Shown here piece by piece: positions 21,328 to 27,779 of a DNA stretch of 37,938 nucleotides. The stretch covers positions 1 through 37,938 of IMG/VR virus record IMGVR_UViG_3300032116_000580. One strand, written 5' to 3'. The notes beneath the pieces were generated by a model. The model searched no databases. It was not told where the DNA came from and worked only from the letters and a program-made list of their open reading frames with translations. Position numbers and translations under genes: made by a program. The stretch comes from a virus. Within the stretch, counting starts at the first letter, position 1; each line of letters begins with the position of its first letter.

Positions 21328-22988
21328 TTCCTGCCTCCCTTCCCGCCCTTGCCCTGGCCCGGCGCAGCCGTGGGTTTTAGGGCTTGGGTGACTTCGGCGC
21401 GGATTTTCTTGGGGTCGATGTTGAGGCGCTGGGCGATCTGGAGGGTGAGGTCGGGCTTGTCTCCGGTGCATTCGTTCTCCCGGCAGAGCAGCCACAGCAC
21501 CACGTAGCGCAGCAGCTCGGGTTCGCTCATGCGGACGATGGGCTGGTCGAAAAGGCCTTCGAGCTGGTCGTAGCTGTCCCAGTCGCTCAGGATCTCGGCG
21601 AGGTGTTGGAGTTCGGGTTGTTTGAGCGGGCCTTTGTATTTGCCGGCGATGGTGCGGATGAGGCGGTCGCGGTATTCGCGCTCGATGCGTTCCTGGGCTT
21701 CGGCTTTTTCCTGTTCGCGGCGTTCGGCTTCGATCATGCCGGCGAGCGCGGCAGACTGCTGTTGCGGCCGGGTGCGGGCGAGGGCGTTTTCGATGCTCCA
21801 GTGCAGCTTGATCTTTTTGGCCTTGAGGATCTTGGCGACAGCCTCGACCGGGGCGCAGGGGATGATGGCGTCGTCGGTTTCGACGTAGACCGTGCCTTCG
21901 GGCTCGCCGATAAGGCTGAGGTAGGTGGGGGGTTCCCAGGCCTCGAGGCGTTCTTGCCAGGCGTCCTCCCGCGCCTCGAAGGCGTCGTCGGGTTCGTTTT
22001 TGCTGCGGACGGGTTCGGGCTCGGGGAAGGTGATGGTGTCGACGGTGTCGTCGAGGCGCAGGAAGCCGTTGCTGACGGTGGGGTAGCTGCCGTGGACGGG
22101 GTAGGGCTTCGCGTCCTTGCCGGTGATGAGGGTTTTGCCGGCGGCCTGGAGTTCGGCGCGGGTGCGGATCCAGTGCAGGCTGCGCTTGAGGTCGAAGCAT
22201 TCGCCGTCGAGGCAAACGTCGCGGCCTTCGAGTTCGGCGGCGAGGGCGGGGTCGCTGAGGCTGCGGCTGGGGCAGCCGGTGCAGCTGCGGCAGGGCTGGC
22301 CTTTAGTGTCGGTGAGCTGGTCGTGGTCGGGCAGCCAGGGCGCGTCGTCGAGGTCGATCATGGCTTCGCGGCTCACCTGTGCCATGAGGTCGCGGTAGCT
22401 GTAGTCGTGTTCGCCGTCGAGGACGAGTTCGAGTGCACGCGCCTGCATTTTTTCGCCGTGGATGCGGGCGAGCACCAAGGCCTTGCTGGCGTCGAGCTGG
22501 CCGCGCTGCAGGGCGTCGCGGGCCTGGGGGATGAGGTCGAGCAGCTTGAGGCGGGCGTAGACGTAGCTGCGGGACTTGCCGATTTTTTCACCCACCGTCT
22601 CGGCGTTGCAGCCGGTGGCGTGCATGAGTTCGGCGTAGCCTTCGGCCTCTTCGAGGGCCTGCAGCCCTTCGCGCTGGAGATTCTCGACAATCTGGGCTTC
22701 GAGGACTTCGGTGTCGGTCATGTCGCGCACGATGGCGGGGATCTGCGCGAGGCCGGCGCGCTGGGCGGCGATCCAGCGGCGCTCGCCGGCGACGATTTCG
22801 TAGCGGTGGAGGTGGTCGGCGGTGGGCGCCACACGGACGAGGATGGGCTGGAGTACGCCGTTGATGGCGATGCTCTCGGCCAGCTCGGTGAGGCGGTCTT
22901 CGTTGAGGTGGGCGCGGCGCAGGGTCTGCACCTGGGTGTGGCTGGGGACGATGCGGTCAGGCGGCAGCAGTTGCAGGGTGGCGGTCAT
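21324..22988 (-). CDS. ParB/Srx-domain protein, 554 aa
   Basis: Residues about 1-110 make a ParB/Srx-like domain: LPPDRIVPSHTQ, then INGVLQPILVRV, EIVAGERRWIAAQ (the GERR box), and VENLQREGLQALEEAEGY. A ParB helix-turn-helix follows (about 125-190; ATGCNAETVGEKIGKSRSYVYARLKL). After a CRSCTGCPSR cysteine cluster near 240, a long C-terminal region is specific to this type. In ParB proteins this domain binds CTP and loads onto DNA at a specific site. No ParA-like ATPase gene is present in the window, so plasmid-type partition is unlikely. A role in replication, gene control or inhibition of host functions is possible. Confidence 0.85.
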   Translation of the reverse strand: MTATLQLLPPDRIVPSHTQVQTLRRAHLNEDRLTELAESIAINGVLQPILVRVAPTADHLHRYEIVAGERRWIAAQRAGLAQIPAIVRDMTDTEVLEAQIVENLQREGLQALEEAEGYAELMHATGCNAETVGEKIGKSRSYVYARLKLLDLIPQARDALQRGQLDASKALVLARIHGEKMQARALELVLDGEHDYSYRDLMAQVSREAMIDLDDAPWLPDHDQLTDTKGQPCRSCTGCPSRSLSDPALAAELEGRDVCLDGECFDLKRSLHWIRTRAELQAAGKTLITGKDAKPYPVHGSYPTVSNGFLRLDDTVDTITFPEPEPVRSKNEPDDAFEAREDAWQERLEAWEPPTYLSLIGEPEGTVYVETDDAIIPCAPVEAVAKILKAKKIKLHWSIENALARTRPQQQSAALAGMIEAERREQEKAEAQERIEREYRDRLIRTIAGKYKGPLKQPELQHLAEILSDWDSYDQLEGLFDQPIVRMSEPELLRYVVLWLLCRENECTGDKPDLTLQIAQRLNIDPKKIRAEVTQALKPTAAPGQGKGGKGGRK

Positions 22989-23012
22989 GGTGTGGGCTCC
23001 CGGGGTGTGTGG

Positions 23013-23270
23013 TCAGGCGGTGGCGGATTGCTGTTGTTGGCGCCGCAGTCTTGCGCTGCGGTGGCGGCTTTCGTCGTTGCAGACTTTGCACTGGCAGTGG
23101 AGGCCGTCGCGGTCGCGGCCGGCGAAGAAAAATTCGCTGTCGGCGGGCAGGTATTCCTTGCAGGCGCTGCAGCGCTTTTCGAGGCCGAGGTCGGGGTCGT
23201 AGCGGTATTTGCCCGTGGCGAGGCGCTGTTCGAGCAGCTCTTCGCTGACGTGGTTGATGGCGAGAATCAC
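23013..23270 (-). CDS. Zinc-ribbon protein, 85 aa
   Basis: 85 residues from GTG 23270, which overlaps the next upstream gene (GTGA). Two cysteine pairs are C-S-A-C-K (RCSACKEYLP) and C-Q-C-K-V-C (GLHCQCKVCND), with a D-S-E-F-F segment between. This is the short zinc-binding fold found next to ParB-like genes in many phages and related to HNH-like and treble-clef proteins; the nuclease histidine is not evident. N-terminus ILAINHVSEELLEQRLATGKYRYDPD. A role in DNA binding is likely but not shown. Confidence 0.73.
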   Translation of the reverse strand: MILAINHVSEELLEQRLATGKYRYDPDLGLEKRCSACKEYLPADSEFFFAGRDRDGLHCQCKVCNDESRHRSARLRRQQQQSATA

Positions 23271-23719
23271 GCCGCCCTCGCAATCTGCACGGCGTTGCAG
23301 TGGAGCTGCATTGCGGCGGCGAGGTTGGGGTTTTTGTCGAGGCCTTCGACTTCGCGCTGCAGGGTGCCGATCAGGTGGTCGGCGGTGGCGAAGAGGTTGT
23401 CGAGGGCGAGGTTGCGCAGGGGCGGGGTGGTGGCCAGGCGCTCGGCGATGGCTTTGAGGCTGCGCGGTTTGCCGGTGGCGCGGCGGGCGGTTTTGCGGCG
23501 GGCTTTGCGTTTGCGCTTGATGGGCAGTTGGCGGCTGCTGCGGAAGCCGGGGTCGAGCACGACTTCGCGGTCGTCGCCTTCGCCTTCGAGGCTGATTTCG
23601 CCGGTTTTGATCATGTTGCCCATGTTGCTGCGCGAGCCCATGATGGCGACGGCCTGGGCGTAGGGCATGCGGTTGTTGCTGGCGACGAGCTTCTGGCGCA
23701 GTTGATTGGCTTTGGTCAT
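23267..23719 (-). CDS. Hypothetical DNA-binding-type protein, 150 aa
   Basis: 150 residues from ATG 23719. The N-terminal part LRQKLVASNNRMPYAQAVAIMGSRSNMGNMIKTGEI looks like a helix-turn-helix (helices with a short turn and a conserved G-S-R-S-N). The middle is very basic (IKRKRKARRKTARRATGKPR) and could contact nucleic acid. The C-terminal third is a long helix (NLFATADHLIGTLQREVEGL). It belongs to the leftward operon between a membrane protein and the zinc-ribbon gene and overlaps both by four bases. Confidence 0.65.
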   Translation of the reverse strand: MTKANQLRQKLVASNNRMPYAQAVAIMGSRSNMGNMIKTGEISLEGEGDDREVVLDPGFRSSRQLPIKRKRKARRKTARRATGKPRSLKAIAERLATTPPLRNLALDNLFATADHLIGTLQREVEGLDKNPNLAAAMQLHCNAVQIARAA

Positions 23720-24087
23720 GGCGTGGGTCTCCGTGTGATGCCGCGCTCGGCGATGCGGGCGCAGCTGGTGAGTTCGGGGCCGTGGTCGGCCTGGGTGGAT
23801 AGGGTCATGACGACCAGGTCGCTGAGTCCGTCGCTGCGGGGCGGGCAGTGGTCGTTGAGGTTGAGGACGATGCGGCCCTGCTCGGCGGCGGCGATGCGCT
23901 GGTCGCGGTCGTCGATGATGCCGAGCAGGGCCAAGGTGAGCAGGGCGAAGCTGCCGGCGTAGAGCCAGTTGCTGCTGCGGGTGTGGCCGCTCAGGGCGAG
24001 GATGGCGCCGATGAACGCGCCGCCGATGACCATGAGCAGGGCGATGACGGCGAGGGTGTGGTCGGTGACGGGCGGGGCGGTGATCAT
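23716..24087 (-). CDS. Small membrane protein of the leftward operon, 123 aa
   Basis: 123 residues from ATG 24087. Two probable membrane segments, about 8-33 (DHTLAVIALLMVIGGAFIGAILAL) and 40-60 (NWLYAGSFALLTLALLGII). The C-terminal 60 residues are hydrophilic with CPPRSD and SCARIAERG. No lipobox. Early leftward membrane proteins can act in exclusion or host control, but nothing in the sequence decides this. Overlaps both neighbours. Confidence 0.62.
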   Translation of the reverse strand: MITAPPVTDHTLAVIALLMVIGGAFIGAILALSGHTRSSNWLYAGSFALLTLALLGIIDDRDQRIAAAEQGRIVLNLNDHCPPRSDGLSDLVVMTLSTQADHGPELTSCARIAERGITRRPTP

Positions 24088-24416
24088 GCGGCGGTCTCCC
24101 GGGCGCGCCAGGCGCGGCATTCGCGCGGGCTGGCGGCGGCTTTGGCGCAGCGGTAGATGGCGCAGCGCACGGTGTTGGGGGCGAAGTGGCTGATCTTGCT
24201 GTGGGCGCAGTCGTGGCAGTAGACCGGGTTGGCGATCGCGGGCGCGGCGGCGCGGAGTTCTTTTTCGTCGAAGACGATGGCGGTGACTTTGCCGTCGACG
24301 GCAACGCTGTATTGCGTGGTGCAGCCGCGCCGCGGCCAGACGGTGACGATGCGGCCGACGCCGTGGCGCGGGGTCTCGACGCGTTCGTGCAGGCCGAAGC
24401 GAGGGGGGATGGTCAT
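24084..24416 (-). CDS. Cysteine-rich small protein, 110 aa
   Basis: 110 residues. The N-terminal half (MTIPPRFGLHERVETPRHGVGRIVTVWPRR ... QYSVAVDGKVTAIVFDEKELR) resembles a small SH3-like or KOW-like beta barrel. The C-terminal half has the pattern C-H-D-C-A-H, then RCAIYRCAK and PRECRAW, a probable zinc-binding knuckle of a type often found in phage early proteins. Possible DNA- or RNA-binding role. It is part of the leftward chain of overlapping genes. Confidence 0.67.
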   Translation of the reverse strand: MTIPPRFGLHERVETPRHGVGRIVTVWPRRGCTTQYSVAVDGKVTAIVFDEKELRAAAPAIANPVYCHDCAHSKISHFAPNTVRCAIYRCAKAAASPRECRAWRARETAA

Positions 24417-24532
24417 GGGAATACCCAGCGGGCAAGGGCTGCGAAGGCCAGACCCAAGACGGTGCCGAGGGCAATGGCGGCGATCGCGTAGATGGCATAC
24501 ACGACAAACTCGGCGAGGATGGCGGCGCGCAT
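24413..24532 (-). CDS. Very small membrane protein, 39 aa
   Basis: 39 residues from ATG 24532 to TGA overlapping the next start (CCATGA). MRAAILAEFVVYAIYAIAAIALGTVLGLAFAALARWVFP is almost entirely one hydrophobic segment with a charged N-terminus. The stop-start overlap with the downstream gene and one base gap to the upstream stop support translation. No weak-homology claim can be made; small hydrophobic proteins in phage early operons often act in host takeover or exclusion. Confidence 0.58.
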   Translation of the reverse strand: MRAAILAEFVVYAIYAIAAIALGTVLGLAFAALARWVFP

Positions 24533-24533
24533 G

Positions 24534-24761
24534 TCAGTCGATTTCGATGGGGGCGGAGACGGCAATCAGCATCAGCTTGCCGTTGTCCTCAGTCATGCGG
24601 ACGAGGCGGATTTCACGCATGACGCAGCCCGGCGCCTGGCGCTCGAATTTCTGGATCAGCGCGGCGATGACGTTTTCCATGTGCGCCTGCAGGGCCTGGA
24701 TGTCGGCGATGGTGAAGAGGCGCTCGCCGGCTTCGAAGCGTTCGACGGCGGTGGGTATCAT
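24534..24761 (-). CDS. Hypothetical early protein, 75 aa
   Basis: 75 residues from ATG 24761, overlapping the upstream gene's stop by four bases. MIPTAVERFEAGERLFTIADIQALQAHMENVIAALIQKFER starts with an amphipathic helix, and the second half, CVMREIRLVRMTEDNGKLMLIAVSAP, is beta-rich. I do not recognise a family. It lies in the leftward early operon just downstream of the first gene. Confidence 0.6.
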   Translation of the reverse strand: MIPTAVERFEAGERLFTIADIQALQAHMENVIAALIQKFERQAPGCVMREIRLVRMTEDNGKLMLIAVSAPIEID

Positions 24762-24997
24762 GCGGGCCCCCGCACAAAAGCCAGCGCTTCGCCGGGCAGG
24801 AAGCGATCAGCCGCGGCCATGGCGGCTTCGAGGGTGGGGAAGTAGCTCGCCTGCTCAGGGGTGCAGCGGCGGGCGACGATTTCGGGTGCGATGCCGGTGG
24901 CGGCGGGGACGCTGTGCAGGCGGATGGACAGTCCGCGCCAGTATTCGATGCGGTAGGTGCCGGGGGATGCTTCGGTGGGGTGTTGCTGGGGTGACAT
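24758..24997 (-). CDS. First gene of the leftward early operon, 79 aa
   Basis: 79 residues from ATG 24997, with a clear CGGAGGG site. TYRIEYWRGLSIRLHSVPAATGIAPEIVARRCTPEQASYFPTLEAAMAAADRFL contains a beta-hairpin start and the F-x-T-L-E-A-A-x-A-x-A-D helix seen in small single-domain proteins of unknown function. It is the first gene after the pL-type promoter (25049-25054) and so is expressed early and under repressor control. The function is unknown. Confidence 0.66.
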   Translation of the reverse strand: MSPQQHPTEASPGTYRIEYWRGLSIRLHSVPAATGIAPEIVARRCTPEQASYFPTLEAAMAAADRFLPGEALAFVRGPA

Positions 24998-25029
24998 GGT
25001 GCCCTCCGTGTGGTGACGGACGGCAGGAT

Positions 25030-25068
25030 GCCCCATTAATGGAACAGTTGTCAACCCATATATGGAAC
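25030..25068 (-). promoter_or_regulatory. Left operator pair and pL-type promoter
   Basis: Two 16-base palindromic sites lie at 25053-25068 (minus strand GTTCCATATATGGGTT) and 25030-25045 (GTTCCATTAATGGGGC). Between them is TTGACA (minus strand 25054-25049). The site centres are 23 bases apart. A weak -10 (CATCCT) ends at 25025, with an 18-base spacer. It would drive the leftward operon starting at 24997. The layout matches the right operator region exactly. Confidence 0.77.
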
Positions 25069-25085
25069 AACCCGAGCGGGTTGTT
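25066..25085 (-). terminator. Hairpin after the repressor operon
   Basis: AACAACCC / GGGTTGTT is a perfect stem with a four-base loop (or nine pairs with two loop bases). It lies 10 bases downstream of the stop codon at 25095 on the minus strand. No long T run follows, so terminator function is uncertain. It could separate the repressor transcript from pL. Confidence 0.4.
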
Positions 25086-25094
25086 GGTATGCGG

Positions 25095-25313
25095 TCAGGC
25101 TTGCGGTGTGAGTTGAGTCCGGCAGTGTTTGCAGATCCGGGCGTCTTTGCGCACCACCTCGCGGCAGTCCGGGCAGCGGACGTGGGTGTCTGGGGTAGGC
25201 TGCGCGGGGTCTTTTCGCTGCTCCAGTACCGCGACAATGATGTGCAGCGGGATCGTGACAAACAGCGCGGGCAGGTAAAAGATCATTGCCGCCAAGTGCA
25301 GTAACCACAGCAT
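25095..25313 (-). CDS. Membrane-anchored zinc-ribbon protein, co-transcribed with the repressor
   Basis: 72 residues from ATG 25313, two bases after the repressor stop. A hydrophobic N-terminal segment of about 30 residues (LLHLAAMIFYLPALFVTIPLHIIVAVL) forms one or two spans. The C-terminal part has a zinc-ribbon knuckle C-P-D-C-R-E ... C-K-H-C-R. Being downstream of the repressor, it should be made in the lysogen. This is typical of superinfection exclusion or lysogenic conversion genes; this function is inferred from position, not from a known homologue. Confidence 0.68.
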   Translation of the reverse strand: MLWLLHLAAMIFYLPALFVTIPLHIIVAVLEQRKDPAQPTPDTHVRCPDCREVVRKDARICKHCRTQLTPQA

Positions 25314-25315
25314 GG

Positions 25316-25789
25316 CTACAGCCGCATTTTGGTTTGTCGGGGCGGGGCTTGGTAGCCGGGGGGCTCTTGATGCACTGCGGCACCGCTTTGGGGTGCGGTT
25401 TTGCTGGTCCAGCCGAGCGCTTGCATTTGCTCGTCGGAAATGGCGTCAGGCCCAAGGATGTCAAACAGCAGATGCCGTTGCGACCAGAGTCTGCGAGCCA
25501 TCTGGATGATGCTGGCTGGCGGCACGCTTTCATGGGGGCGTTCAGGGTCCAGCGCGGCGCTGAGCAGCTGGTCGGGCGTGAGCTTGAAGGCCCTGGCGAC
25601 GGCAACAATTGTGTCGAGCCGTGGCTGCACCTCGGATTTTTCCGGGGAGATCATGCGCTCGATGGTGTTGTGGCCGATCTTGCGTTCGGGGCTGCTGCAG
25701 CGTGCGGCAATTTTTCGGGCCGAGTCGAGGTCAGGGTTTTGTGCCATTAAACCCCTGATATTGCGGGCCAAAATTTGTCGCGCATCCAT
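25316..25789 (-). CDS. cI: Phage repressor, cI-like
   Basis: 157 residues from ATG 25789 (MDARQILARNI). The reading frame extends upstream, but the TATAGT box at 25797-25802 places transcription start at or next to this ATG. A helix-turn-helix spans about residues 20-75 (SARKIAARC, KIGHNTIERMISP, LDTIVAVARAFKLTPDQLL). The C-terminal half has no LexA/S24 peptidase signature (no Ser-Lys pair in context), so the RecA-stimulated self-cleavage known from lambda is not apparent. The C-terminal tail is Pro/Gln-rich. Flanked by the two operator pairs. Confidence 0.83.
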   Translation of the reverse strand: MDARQILARNIRGLMAQNPDLDSARKIAARCSSPERKIGHNTIERMISPEKSEVQPRLDTIVAVARAFKLTPDQLLSAALDPERPHESVPPASIIQMARRLWSQRHLLFDILGPDAISDEQMQALGWTSKTAPQSGAAVHQEPPGYQAPPRQTKMRL

Positions 25790-25796
25790 TCTTGCG

Positions 25797-25802
25797 ACTA
25801 TA
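25797..25802 (-). promoter_or_regulatory. Repressor maintenance promoter -10 (leaderless transcript)
   Basis: TATAGT on the minus strand ends seven bases before the repressor ATG (CGCAAGA, then ATG). Normal spacing from -10 to start would put +1 on the A of the ATG. A -35 match at the usual distance is poor (CACTTA), as expected for a promoter needing activation by bound repressor. Confidence 0.6.
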
Positions 25803-25813
25803 GCGCCGGCTTT

Positions 25814-25857
25814 GTTCCATAAGTGGGTTGACATGAGTTCCATAAATGGAACAGAAT
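25814..25857 (+). promoter_or_regulatory. Right operator pair and pR-type promoter
   Basis: 16-base sites at 25814-25829 (GTTCCATAAGTGGGTT) and 25837-25852 (GTTCCATAAATGGAAC) flank TTGACA at 25828-25833. Centres are 23 bases apart, as in the left pair. The -10 is CAGAAT at 25852-25857 with an 18-base spacer. It drives the Cro-like gene at 25868, only about ten bases downstream, so its transcript also has almost no leader. Confidence 0.8.
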
Positions 25858-25867
25858 CAGCGCCGTT

Positions 25868-26095
25868 ATGGATAACTCTCTGCATGATTTCGTCGTTTCA
25901 GGGCTGCTGAAGCGGAAAAAAACCTGGCCGGCCATTGCCCGCGAGACGGGCGTGCCGTACCCCACCATCGGCAAGATCGCCCGCCGCGAGATTAAAGACC
26001 CGGGCGTGTCTTCCTGCGAGCGCCTGGCGCGTCACCTCCGCCTGCTCGACCGGCAAGAGGCTGAGCGCTTGAGCGCGGGTGGGGGTGTTCGGTGA
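25868..26095 (+). CDS. cro: Cro-like regulator
   Basis: 75 residues, with a helix-turn-helix at about 15-50 (KRKKTWPAIARETGVPYPTIGKIARRE): first helix WPAIARETG, turn, recognition helix TIGKIAR. Small size and divergent placement from the repressor under pR are the defining features of Cro. Strongly basic overall. The start, ATG 25868, has no good Shine-Dalgarno site, in keeping with the very short predicted leader. Confidence 0.77.
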   Translation: MDNSLHDFVVSGLLKRKKTWPAIARETGVPYPTIGKIARREIKDPGVSSCERLARHLRLLDRQEAERLSAGGGVR

Positions 26096-26097
26096 CA

Positions 26098-26451
26098 TCA
26101 GCAGCCTGCCGTGATTTTTTTGATCAGCATGTCGCGCAGCATGAAATGTTGACGCGACAGCCAGAGGGTGATGCTGCTGCCCTGGCTGGTCGGCATGGCT
26201 TCTGCAACGACCGAAACGCCCGATTCGTTGTGCCTGACGATGCCGCGCCAGCCGCCTGTTTGGCCGCTCGGTTCAACCCTCCCGAAAAACACGCCCGAAA
26301 AAGCCTCGGCCTGCCGTGCGATGCAGGTCACGGCCTCTTGCGGGCCGTTTTTGGAGGCGAACTTGTGGGGCTCGGTGTCTTTGGCTTGTTCGAGCGTGGT
26401 GGCGCAGCCCGTGAGCAGCAGCAGGGCGGCGATCAGTGCGGTCTTGAGCAT
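26098..26451 (-). CDS. Antisense lipoprotein in the early region
   Basis: 117 residues from ATG 26451, with GGAGACC upstream. MLKTALIAALLLLTGCATTLEQ is a lipoprotein signal with the lipobox LLTG-C, mature N-terminus Cys16. The mature part has VTCIARQAEAFSGVFFGRVEPS and a C-terminal half SQGSSITLWLSRQHFMLRDML; one more cysteine is near the middle and one is the last residue. It is on the opposite strand to the rightward operon and interrupts it between cro and the CII-like gene, as moron genes do. Phage lipoproteins often block receptors (superinfection exclusion); this is an inference. Expression may come from its own promoter upstream. Confidence 0.74.
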   Translation of the reverse strand: MLKTALIAALLLLTGCATTLEQAKDTEPHKFASKNGPQEAVTCIARQAEAFSGVFFGRVEPSGQTGGWRGIVRHNESGVSVVAEAMPTSQGSSITLWLSRQHFMLRDMLIKKITAGC

Positions 26452-26547
26452 GGTGGTCTCCGTGTTGATGTGATGGCGCCAGTCTATTTTTTTGTCCGGC
26501 GGATGTCATTCCAAACCGTTCCATATTTTTTGTAAGGGGGTGGAATC

Positions 26548-26943
26548 GTGCAAGAGCGGCTGCATTTTGAGGACTTTAACGACGCGCTGCGGGAGGTGGT
26601 GAAGTCCCTCGGCGGTGCCAAGCGGGTCGGCCCGCAGCTCTGGCCGGAAAAGACGGTGGAGCAGGCGCAGCAGCAGTTGCTGGCCTGCCTGAACACTGAG
26701 CGCAAGGAACGGCTGACCCCGGAGCAGGTGTTCTACCTGCTGAAGCAGTCGCGGGAGGCGGGGTTCCACAGCGCGAAGCAGTGGTTGGACATCGAGCTGG
26801 GTTATGAGCCGGGCCGTCCGATGGACCCGCTGGATGAGCGGGCGCGGCTGGAGCGGGATTTCATCGAGGCGGTGCGGGCGTCGCGGCAGATCGCGGAGCG
26901 GCTGGATCGTCTGATGTCGTCGCCGTTAAAGGCGGTGGGGTGA
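26548..26943 (+). CDS. CII-like phage regulator
   Basis: 131 residues from GTG 26548, with an AAGGGGG site. HFEDFNDALREVVKSLGGAKRVGPQLWPEKTVEQAQQQLLACLNTERKERLTPEQVFYLLKQSREAGFH is a helical DNA-binding pattern found in proteins placed where lambda has cII (A-x-x-V-G-x-x-L-W-P-E-K). The C-terminal part is an acidic and basic helix ending RLDRLM. It is first in the rightward operon after the lipoprotein. It may act like CII on an establishment promoter; no partner CIII is recognised. Confidence 0.68.
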   Translation: MQERLHFEDFNDALREVVKSLGGAKRVGPQLWPEKTVEQAQQQLLACLNTERKERLTPEQVFYLLKQSREAGFHSAKQWLDIELGYEPGRPMDPLDERARLERDFIEAVRASRQIAERLDRLMSSPLKAVG

Positions 26944-27134
26944 TGGTGGCGGGCCGCGATGCGAAGTTGCGGCAGGCCCGTCGCTGGGCGCGCCGTGTGG
27001 CCGCCCGCCAGTCCGGCCCGGACAAGCGGCGCTGTCTTCGCCAGGCGCTGAATGCGCTGTACAGCACCCTTCCGCCGAAACGCGATGGCACGCATCCGCT
27101 GGATGCGGCGGCGTTGAAGCTGGAGGGGGATTGA
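26943..27134 (+). CDS. Small basic hypothetical protein, 63 aa
   Basis: 63 residues from ATG 26943, whose A ends the previous stop (TGATG); GTG 26940 is another possible start. VAGRDAKLRQARRWARRVAARQSGPDKRRCLRQALNALYSTL is very basic and helical, and the end KRDGTHPLDAAALKLEGD is acidic. Could bind nucleic acid, judged only from charge. Its stop overlaps the next start by one base. No family is recognised. Confidence 0.6.
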   Translation: MVAGRDAKLRQARRWARRVAARQSGPDKRRCLRQALNALYSTLPPKRDGTHPLDAAALKLEGD

Positions 27135-27511
27135 TGCCATCCGGCGCGCGTTTTGGTCGTCTCGGTCGCGGTGAGCTGGAGCGCCAGGTGTTGGCGTTCA
27201 TGGCGCGCGGGCCGTCGACGGTGCGCGATTGTGCGCTGGCGCTGGGGCGGGATATTCATACGGTGAAGACCACGGTGCGGCGGCTGGAGGAATCCGGCGC
27301 GCTGCGGGTGGCGGGGTTTGCCAAGGCGGTGCGAGAGGATGCGTTGCGCGCCGGTGGCCGTCCGGCGCAGTTGTATGCGCTGCCAAGGGTTGCTGATGAG
27401 GATGCGGAGGATGAGGCGCCGCCGGTGAGGCCGGCGACGCGTTCGCCAGACGGCACGGCAACGCCGGCGCCTTATGCGACGGGGTTCCGGTGGTGGAATG
27501 TTTCATGGTGA
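27134..27511 (+). CDS. Winged-helix DNA-binding protein, 125 aa
   Basis: 125 residues from ATG 27134, with GGAGGGG upstream. ELERQVLAFMARGPSTVRDCALALGRDIHTVKTTVRRLEESGALRVAGF is a winged-helix motif (helix, turn, recognition helix HTVKTTVRRLEESG, then a wing), like MarR-type or ArsR-like small domains in phages. The C-terminal 60 residues are low complexity (Pro/Glu/Ala) and end GFRWWNVSW. It may regulate the rightward operon; the target is unknown. Confidence 0.7.
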   Translation: MPSGARFGRLGRGELERQVLAFMARGPSTVRDCALALGRDIHTVKTTVRRLEESGALRVAGFAKAVREDALRAGGRPAQLYALPRVADEDAEDEAPPVRPATRSPDGTATPAPYATGFRWWNVSW

Positions 27512-27779
27512 CCTGTTTGCCGCCGCGCCTGTGCGCGAGCCTGAGCCGCCACCGCGTGTGGCGGAGCCGGTGCCATTTACCTGGTCGGAAGCGCATCGTC
27601 ATGCCTGCGAGGTGCGCTACTGCATCGCGCGCGGTCGGCGGTGGGCGTTGCGCTTTTGCTTCGGTGCTGAGGGTGAGGGCGGTGCGGCTTCGGTGGCTGG
27701 CCGTCGCGGGGATGCCGCGGCGCGCCGGTTGTGGGCCGATGCGGCGCGGGAGGCGGGATGGCCGGTAAATCGAGCCTGA
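27498..27779 (+). CDS. Hypothetical protein, 93 aa
   Basis: 93 residues from ATG 27498, inside the last codons of the previous gene (14-base overlap). It begins MFHGDLFAAAPVREPEPPPRVAEPVPFT, then W-S-E-A-H-R-H-A-C-E-V-R-Y-C-I-A-R-G and a Gly/Ala/Arg-rich end with RRLWADAAREAGWPV. The M-F-x-x-D-L-F opening recurs in small phage proteins with unknown roles. Two cysteines. The C-terminal helix is typical of DNA replication-associated small proteins, but this is weak evidence. Confidence 0.58.
   Translation: MFHGDLFAAAPVREPEPPPRVAEPVPFTWSEAHRHACEVRYCIARGRRWALRFCFGAEGEGGAASVAGRRGDAAARRLWADAAREAGWPVNRA

Noticed and set aside
21384-23663. A 759-codon plus-strand open frame opposite the ParB-like gene
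   Set aside because: It is low-complexity (Ala/Gly/Val/Asp/Phe), runs opposite several well-supported minus-strand genes, and arises from high GC and codon bias.
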